Positions 6,714 through 11,802 of a stretch of DNA of 11,802 nt are shown in pieces; the stretch's first letter is position 1; every line of letters starts with the position of its first letter. A program made the translations under genes and the position numbers. The DNA lies in assembly GCA_964428935.1 (NCBI GenBank), contig CAYSAG010000155.1:1-11802 (forward strand). Reading direction: 5' to 3'. The notes under the pieces were generated by a model. It searched no databases. It was not told the DNA's origin and saw only the letters and a program-made list of their open reading frames with translations. The DNA comes from JAADHY01 sp964428935. Its GTDB lineage: Bacteria > Planctomycetota > Planctomycetia > Planctomycetales > Planctomycetaceae.

Positions 6714-9701
6714 TCACTCGTGCTGCAACTCGGCCAACGCTTCTTCCACGCTTTTCAGTTGGCTGCGCAGGCCTTCCAGCGTTTCGCGTACGTTCTGCAC
6801 GACTTCCGGGGGGGCCTTTTCGACGAAGTCGCGGTTGGCCAGTTTCTTCTCGTGGTTGGCGATGAACCGGCGCAGCTTGTCGGCTTCTTTCTGCTTTCGC
6901 TGGATTTCTGCCTTCAGGTCGATCGCCCCTTCCAGCGAGACGAAGCCGTCGGCTTCGGCCAGCGAAAAACTGACGGCTCCGCCCGGCCGCTCCACCTTCG
7001 CCCCGGCCGCCTCCAGCAGCGTCCCGGCCAGGTTCTCGAACTGACCGGCCACGCTTTGCAGGTCCTGAGCCATGTCTTCGGCGCAGCGCAGCCGCAGCCG
7101 CAGCTTGGTCGACGGCGGCACGTGGTAGAACGCCCGAATGTTGCGCACCGCCACAATGGTGTCTTTCAGGCGCTGGAAGCGGCGTTCCAAGTCCTTGTCT
7201 TTCCACTCGGCAGGCAGCTCGGGCCACGGAGCGATCATGGCTGCTTCGGCCGGTGCCACCGGCTCCAGCAAACCTCGCTCCGGCGCCACCTCCGCCAATC
7301 GCTGCCACAGCTCTTCGGTAATGAACGGCACGAACGGCGACAGCAGGCGAATGAGGACGTCGAGCACGCCGACCAGGACACGCTGTGCCAGCGGTCGGTC
7401 CGCTTCGGCCTGCAGCCGCGGCTTGATCATTTCCAGGTACCAGTCGCAGAACTCGTTCCAGGTGAACTCACGCAGGGTCCGAGTGGCGTCGTCGAAGTAG
7501 TAGTGTTCGAGCAGATTGGTTACTTCGCTGACGACCGTCGTCAGTCGGCTCAAAATCCACCGGTCCTCCAGCCGCAGCTCGTCCCACTTCAGCGCTGCCG
7601 GCGTGTAGCCTTGCAGGTTCAGCAGGACAAAGCGGGCCGCGTTCCACAGCTTGTTGCAGAAGTTGCGCCCGTACTCGAATCGCTCGCTGACCATCCGAGC
7701 GACCTTCTCGCCCGGGTCCGGGTCGTACCACGGGCTGGAGTACTGCGAGGACTTCTTGCACTTCGGACAGGTGATCCGAGGCTTCTCGCCGCCGCTGGGA
7801 ACGGCCTTCTGGTGTTCCAGCTTCTGCGGGATCACGTGGCCGCAGTGCGGACACTCGTACCCGACCGGCAGACGCACGTCCTGGGTTTGGCCCGCAAGCG
7901 AAGCAATGGTGAAGCGGACGGCGTCGGCCCCGTACTTGTCGATCAGATCCATCGGGTCGACGCCGTTGCCCTTGGACTTGGACATGGTCTGCCCGAAGCC
8001 GTCCAAAATCTTCGGGTGAACACACACGTGCCAGAAGGGAACCTCGCCCAGGTTGTAAAGGCCGGTCATCACCATGCGAGCCACCCAGAGGGTGATGATG
8101 TCGCGGCTGGTGACCAGGACGTTCGTCGGGTAAAAGTACTCCAGGACCTTGTTCCCCTTGCCTTCAGTGTCGACGATTTCACGCCCGTCGCGATCGACCA
8201 TGGGCGGGTTGTGCTGCAAGTCCGGCCAGCCCAGGGTGGAGTGAGGCCACAGGGCCGAGCTGAACCAAGTGTCCAGAACGTCCTCGTCCTGGACCAAGCG
8301 GTGTTCAGGACCGAGTTCGTCGCCTTTCAAATCGGTCTCGCTGCAAATCAGCCACGTCTTGTGTTCTTCGTCGTACCGGTAGCAGACGTCGTCGCGACCC
8401 CCGAACGCCCGCTGCAAGTCCTGCTCTGTACACGTATTACAGTACCAGACCGGAATCCGGTGTCCCCACCAAAGCTGGCGGCTGATGCACCAGTCGCGCT
8501 TCTCGCCCAGCCAATCCAAGTAGGTTCGGGCGTAGCGTTCGGGGAAAAACTTCACGCGTCCCTGTTCGACCGCGTCGATGGCCGCTTGAGCCAGGTCGGC
8601 CATCTTGACGAACCACTGGTCTGACAGGTAAGGCTCGATCGGTGTCTTCGACCGGTCGCTGTGAGCCAGCTCAATCAGACGCTCCTCGACCGACACGAAA
8701 TGCCCCATCGCTTCCATGTCCCGGACGATCTGTTCCCGGGCCTCGTACCGGTCCAGGCCAGCGTACTTGCCGCCGTTTTCGTTGATCGTGCCGTCCGGGT
8801 TCAGAATGTTGATCATCGGCAGGTTGTGCCGCAGGGCGCAGGCGTAGTCGTTCGGGTCGTGAGCCGGCGTCACCTTGACGGCTCCCGTGCCCAGCTCCAT
8901 CTTCGCCAACTGACCGTCGGCAATGATCGGGATTTCCCGGTCGACCAGCGGGATGCGGACTTTCTTGCCAATGAGGTGCTTGTAGCGCGGATCGTCTGGG
9001 TGAACGCAAACGGCGGTGTCGCCCAACATGGTTTCGGGCCGCGTGGTCGAGAAAGCGATTTTCTCGTCGGACCCGACCACCGGGTACGTAAAGGTCCAGA
9101 AGTGGCCCTTCACCTGCTCGTGGAACACCTCGTCGTCCGCCACGGCCGTCTGAAGGTAGGTGTCCCAGTTCACCAGCCGCTTGCCGCGGTAAATCAGGCC
9201 GTCTCGAAACATCTTGAAGAAGGTGCGACGGACGGCGCGGGAGCAGACTGGGTCAAGCGTGAAGCGGGTGCGACGCCAGTCGCAGCTGGAGCCGAGTCGC
9301 TTGAGCTGGTTCAGAATGCGCGACTCGTAAGCATCTTTCCACTTCCAGATGCGGGCGACCAGCGCCTCCCGACCGACGTCGTGCCGCGTCAGCCCCTCCT
9401 CTTCGAACATTCGCCGCTCGACCACGGCCTGAGTGGCGATGCCGGCGTGGTCCGTTCCGGGCATCCACAAAGCCTCGTACCCCTGCATCCGCCGCCACCG
9501 TGTCAGCAGGTCCTGCAGGGTGCAGTTGAGGGCGTGCCCCATGTGCAAGGCGCCGGTTACGTTCGGCAACGGAATCATGATGGTGTGGGGCTTCTTCGCG
9601 GGGTTGGGGTCGGCGTCGAAGTACCCCCGCTGGTGCCAGAACTCGTACCACCGAGACTGAACTGCCTTCGGGTCGAACTGCTTCGGAATGTCCTGGGTCA
9701 T
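6714..9701 (-). CDS. valS: Valyl-tRNA synthetase
   Basis: This cytoplasmic class I enzyme attaches valine to tRNA(Val) and edits mischarged threonine. It has 995 residues, close to the E. coli enzyme (951) plus insertions. Motifs in order: the HIGH variant HMGH at 53-56 in PLPNVTGALHMGHALN; the editing domain with STTRPETMLGDTAVCVHPDD (218-237) and GAVKVTPAHDPND (273-285); RDWCISRQLWWGHRIPVWYC (402-421); DVLDTWFSSALWPHSTLGWP; YPTNVLVTSRDIITLWVARM; and the KMSKS variant TMSKSKGNG at 572-580. After it lies an inserted zinc ribbon (C617, C620, C645, C648), then the anticodon-binding domain from NFCNKLWNAARF and a C-terminal coiled coil (about 925-993) typical of ValRS. The frame stays open upstream to 9812, but ATG 9701 is preferred because MTQDIPKQFDP is the family-like beginning and AGGGAGAA precedes it. 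It lies downstream of cimA, same strand, after a 296-base gap. Confidence 0.96.
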   Translation of the reverse strand: MTQDIPKQFDPKAVQSRWYEFWHQRGYFDADPNPAKKPHTIMIPLPNVTGALHMGHALNCTLQDLLTRWRRMQGYEALWMPGTDHAGIATQAVVERRMFEEEGLTRHDVGREALVARIWKWKDAYESRILNQLKRLGSSCDWRRTRFTLDPVCSRAVRRTFFKMFRDGLIYRGKRLVNWDTYLQTAVADDEVFHEQVKGHFWTFTYPVVGSDEKIAFSTTRPETMLGDTAVCVHPDDPRYKHLIGKKVRIPLVDREIPIIADGQLAKMELGTGAVKVTPAHDPNDYACALRHNLPMINILNPDGTINENGGKYAGLDRYEAREQIVRDMEAMGHFVSVEERLIELAHSDRSKTPIEPYLSDQWFVKMADLAQAAIDAVEQGRVKFFPERYARTYLDWLGEKRDWCISRQLWWGHRIPVWYCNTCTEQDLQRAFGGRDDVCYRYDEEHKTWLICSETDLKGDELGPEHRLVQDEDVLDTWFSSALWPHSTLGWPDLQHNPPMVDRDGREIVDTEGKGNKVLEYFYPTNVLVTSRDIITLWVARMVMTGLYNLGEVPFWHVCVHPKILDGFGQTMSKSKGNGVDPMDLIDKYGADAVRFTIASLAGQTQDVRLPVGYECPHCGHVIPQKLEHQKAVPSGGEKPRITCPKCKKSSQYSSPWYDPDPGEKVARMVSERFEYGRNFCNKLWNAARFVLLNLQGYTPAALKWDELRLEDRWILSRLTTVVSEVTNLLEHYYFDDATRTLREFTWNEFCDWYLEMIKPRLQAEADRPLAQRVLVGVLDVLIRLLSPFVPFITEELWQRLAEVAPERGLLEPVAPAEAAMIAPWPELPAEWKDKDLERRFQRLKDTIVAVRNIRAFYHVPPSTKLRLRLRCAEDMAQDLQSVAGQFENLAGTLLEAAGAKVERPGGAVSFSLAEADGFVSLEGAIDLKAEIQRKQKEADKLRRFIANHEKKLANRDFVEKAPPEVVQNVRETLEGLRSQLKSVEEALAELQHE

Positions 9702-9997
9702 TGTCTCTCGTGTTCTCCCTACAACCGACTGTTGGTCGAAGTCCTTCGCAGCGGAACGCTTCCGTGGCCGACCACAGCAAGTCGAGGCCTTCCTGACTGA
9801 CCCGCTCTCCACGTTCCTCGCAAACGACCAGACTGTGACGGCGTCGCCCGAGACAGCCGATCGTCAGGGAGCGGTCTCTCGCGCCTCGGCCGTCCGCTGT
9901 GCCGACCACGTTGCAGACCGAAAGCCGCGTTCCATCGGCCTGCCGTCGTGCCACTTCTCGGAACCGACCTGTCTCAGAACCCGCCCGTCAGCTCCAG
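9702..9997. other. Intergenic gap between cimA and valS (296 bases)
   Basis: Minus-strand frames here extend into valS out of register and look like chance openings. I see no intrinsic terminator after the cimA stop. I also see no T-box consensus (the antiterminator motif found ahead of many Firmicutes valS genes) and no convincing promoter. A small inverted repeat, CGGAA-CGC-TTCCG, lies near 9752-9764 without a T-tract. Read-through from cimA into valS is possible. Confidence 0.45.
9713..9720 (-). promoter_or_regulatory. Ribosome binding site that decides the valS start
   Basis: The minus strand reads AGGGAGAA here, eleven bases upstream of ATG 9701. The spacing is slightly long. It favours the internal ATG over the in-frame ATG at 9812, whose extra 37 residues (basic, Ser/Arg/Lys-rich) do not resemble a ValRS N-terminus. 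Confidence 0.5.
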
Positions 9998-11626
9998 TCA
10001 CGGGCGACCGCTGGCCGAGCTCACTTCCGTCTCCGCGCCCGAGGGATGGCCGTTCCCGACAATCTCGCCCTCATCTTTGTACAGCTTGTATTCGATGCTG
10101 TCGACCAGAGCCAGCCAGCTTGCCTCGACGATGTTCTCGCTCACGCCCACCGTCGTCCACACCTCCTCGTGGTCGGCACTCTCAATCAGCACGCGGACGC
10201 GAGCAGCAGTGCCCTCGGTGGAGTTGATGACCCGCACTTTATAGTCGACCAAGTGCATCTCTGCCAGATTAGGGTAGGCACCAAGCAATGCCTTGCGCAG
10301 AGCGTTGTCGAGTGCGTTGACCGGGCCGTCGCCCTCGGCCACCACGTGCTCGATGCGTCCGTTCACCCGCAGCTTCACGGTCGCCTCGGTTTGCGGTTGT
10401 GCCCCCTCACCCGTCTCGATGTTCACCCGGTAGTGGATCCGCTGGAACTTCGGCTTGTAGGTGCCCGCCACTTTCTTCACCAGCAGGTCGAAAGACGCCT
10501 CAGCCGCCTCAAACTGGTAGCCTAGGTTCTCCAAGTCTTGCACACGCTCCAAGATTCGACGCATCAAGGCATCGTCATGCTGAATGCGGTGCTTGGTGGT
10601 CTTGGCGACGATGTTCGACCGCCCGGACAGCTCGCTGACCAAAATCCGGCGCTGGTTCCCGACCGCCTCCGGAGGAATGTGTTCGTAGCTTTGCGTCACG
10701 CGGTTGACGGCGTGCACGTGCATGCCGCCCTTGTGAGCGAACGCGCTGACGCCGACAAAAGGCTGGTTGTTCCGAAAGTTCATGTTCGCCAGCTCGTAAA
10801 CATACCGCGACACCTCCGCCAACTTCTGGATTCGGCCTTCGGGCAAGACGCGGTAGCCTTTCTTTTTCAACGCCAAATTGGCGATCACGCTGATCAGGTC
10901 GGCGTTTCCGCAACGCTCGCCCAGACCGTTGATCGTTCCCTGCACCTGAGTGACGCCGTGGTCGACGGCGGCCAACGTGTTGGCCACGGCCAAGTCGCAA
11001 TCGTTGTGACAGTGGATGCCCAGCCGGACCGACACCACCCGGCGGGCCGCCTCCACCCCCTCGGCAATCTGCTCGGGCAAGCTTCCGCCGTTGGTGTCGC
11101 ACAAGACGATGACGTCCGCACCCGCCTCCTCAGCGGCTTGAATCGTTTTCAGCGCGAACTCGGGGGCGTTTCGGTAGCCATCGAAAAAGTGCTCCGCGTC
11201 GTAGTAGACGGTTCGCCCCTCGGCCTTCAGAAACGCGATCGAGTCGCGAATCATGGCCAAGTTTTCTTCTTCGTCGACCCGCAAGACTTCGTGGACGTGC
11301 AGGTCCCACGACTTCCCGACGACGGTGACGACGGGCGCCTTCGAGTCGCGCAGAGCACGCATGCCGAGGTCGTCCTCGGCCGCCACTCCACGCCGTCGTG
11401 TCATGCCGAACGCGGCAATCCGGGCCGTCTTCAACTCCAGGTCGGCGACCCGCTGAAAAAACTCCTCGTCCTTCGGATTCGACAGCGGGTAGCCCCCCTC
11501 GATCACGTCGACTCCCAGCTCGTCCAATTTCTTGGTGATCTGCAGCTTGTCCTGCAGTGAGAAGTTGACGCCCTCCCCTTGACTGCCGTCCCGCAACGTC
11601 GTGTCGTACACTTCGATCTCAACCAT
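9998..11626 (-). CDS. cimA: (R)-citramalate synthase
   Basis: The enzyme condenses pyruvate with acetyl-CoA to citramalate, the first step of the threonine-independent route to 2-oxobutyrate and isoleucine. It has 542 residues. Motifs: YDTTLRDGSQGEGVNFSLQD at 7-26 (R12 and metal ligand D13), the metal-binding HCHND at 205-209, GLGERCGN at 234-241, and FAHKGGMHVHAV at 296-307. These match the CimA/isopropylmalate synthase family, and the SQGEGV variant of the first motif points to CimA rather than LeuA. Residues about 395-515 form the C-terminal LeuA-type regulatory domain (ETGEG, ATVKLRVNG, DYKVRVINSTEGTAARVRVL, WTTVGVSENIVEASW), which in relatives mediates feedback inhibition, by isoleucine for CimA. 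Start: ATG 11626 has GAGGAA seven bases upstream and gives the usual MVEIEVYDTTLRDG beginning. In-frame ATGs at 11641 and 11737 are less likely. No leu or ilv genes lie nearby. Confidence 0.94.
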   Translation of the reverse strand: MVEIEVYDTTLRDGSQGEGVNFSLQDKLQITKKLDELGVDVIEGGYPLSNPKDEEFFQRVADLELKTARIAAFGMTRRRGVAAEDDLGMRALRDSKAPVVTVVGKSWDLHVHEVLRVDEEENLAMIRDSIAFLKAEGRTVYYDAEHFFDGYRNAPEFALKTIQAAEEAGADVIVLCDTNGGSLPEQIAEGVEAARRVVSVRLGIHCHNDCDLAVANTLAAVDHGVTQVQGTINGLGERCGNADLISVIANLALKKKGYRVLPEGRIQKLAEVSRYVYELANMNFRNNQPFVGVSAFAHKGGMHVHAVNRVTQSYEHIPPEAVGNQRRILVSELSGRSNIVAKTTKHRIQHDDALMRRILERVQDLENLGYQFEAAEASFDLLVKKVAGTYKPKFQRIHYRVNIETGEGAQPQTEATVKLRVNGRIEHVVAEGDGPVNALDNALRKALLGAYPNLAEMHLVDYKVRVINSTEGTAARVRVLIESADHEEVWTTVGVSENIVEASWLALVDSIEYKLYKDEGEIVGNGHPSGAETEVSSASGRP

Positions 11627-11633
11627 TGGTTCA

Positions 11634-11639
11634 TTCCTC
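11634..11639 (-). promoter_or_regulatory. Ribosome binding site that decides the cimA start
   Basis: The minus strand reads GAGGAA, seven bases before ATG 11626. The in-frame ATG at 11641 overlaps the region just upstream of this site and is preceded only by an A-rich AAGAAAAA stretch. The longer frame from 11737 would add residues that have no counterpart in the CimA family. Confidence 0.6.
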
Positions 11640-11751
11640 ATTTTTTCTTGGCTCGGCCCATCGTGCGGACCCGTCTTTTCCCTCTTACCCGCCCAGCGAT
11701 TCCGGCGGAATTGGTGCCAGGCCGGCCCCCAACACATCCCGCCCGTCGCTC

Positions 11752-11787
11752 AAACAAAAAACCCTCAGGTCGGCCGACCTGAGGGTT
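11752..11787 (-). terminator. Strong intrinsic terminator upstream of cimA
   Basis: Positions 11760-11787 are a perfect 28-base palindrome with 14-base arms (AACCCTCAGGTCGG and its complement). On the minus strand it is followed directly by TTTTGTTT (11752-11759), so it should stop leftward transcription. Most simply it ends a minus-strand gene lying beyond the right edge and insulates cimA. If transcription of cimA begins to the right of 11787, the same hairpin would act as an attenuator in its leader. The plus strand has no T-tract after the stem. Confidence 0.85.
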
Positions 11788-11802
11788 CTGACTGCTCCGC
11801 CT

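Noticed and set aside
4726..8624. Very long plus-strand open frames (589 codons at 4726-6495 and 723 codons at 6453-8624) opposite the sensor gene and valS.
   Set aside because: They lie antisense to genes with clear conserved motifs, show no recognisable domains, and are rich in His, Arg, Gln and Val in the way reverse-complemented GC-rich codons are. Such shadows are expected in this base composition.
8661..9800. A 379-codon plus-strand frame opposite the 5' half of valS.
   Set aside because: Antisense to well-conserved ValRS motifs, with no domain of its own; a composition shadow.
9253..9954. A 233-codon minus-strand frame spanning the cimA-valS gap into valS.
   Set aside because: Most of it overlaps valS in another frame. 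The part in the gap shows no family resemblance and no good ribosome site.
9702..9997. A T-box riboswitch ahead of valS.
   Set aside because: The conserved T-box antiterminator sequence and a terminator with T-tract are both absent.
11699..11711. A small inverted repeat (ATTCC-GGC-GGAAT on the plus strand) in the cimA leader.
   Set aside because: Five-base arms with a three-base loop are common by chance here, and nothing else marks it as a regulatory element.

Overview
The window looks like ordinary chromosome from a GC-rich bacterium, most probably a planctomycete (Planctomycetota). This placement is an inference. It rests on a very large secreted PQQ-type propeller protein with a vestigial methyltransferase-like front end, a family I know mainly from planctomycetes and their relatives. 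A zinc ribbon inserted in valyl-tRNA synthetase and a secreted arabinofuranosidase-type glycosidase fit the same picture. I see no rRNA, tRNA, CRISPR array, insertion sequence, prophage gene or plasmid gene.

Layout from left to right. Positions 1-779 (minus strand) hold the N-terminal part of a secreted GH51-like alpha-L-arabinofuranosidase that runs off the left edge. Positions 780-1260 are a 481-base divergent intergenic region with a perfect 16-base palindrome. Positions 1261-4617 (plus) encode the 1118-residue secreted PQQ-like propeller protein. It converges on an orphan sensor/response-regulator protein at 4720-6462 (minus), with an apparent order of pseudo-receiver, PAS, GAF, DHp-like helices and receiver, and no kinase ATPase domain. 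That gene has a near-consensus sigma70-type promoter just upstream. Positions 6714-9701 (minus) encode valyl-tRNA synthetase, followed by a plausible intrinsic terminator. Positions 9998-11626 (minus) encode citramalate synthase. At the right edge a perfect 28-base palindrome with a T-tract forms a strong minus-strand terminator; it either ends a gene beyond the window or lies in the cimA leader.

Functionally, the left third is about extracytoplasmic carbohydrate or redox-type biology: a glycosidase and a propeller protein that are divergently transcribed and may share control. The right half is core metabolism. Citramalate synthase opens the threonine-independent route to isoleucine, and ValRS charges tRNA with another branched-chain amino acid. 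The two genes are co-oriented about 0.3 kb apart, with no obvious terminator between them. The orphan PAS/GAF/receiver protein in the middle is the least understood gene. I found no clear multi-gene undescribed system. The most interesting items are unusual protein architectures: the secreted protein with a degenerate methyltransferase fold, and the kinase-less protein with an apparently degenerate histidine-kinase dimerisation segment.
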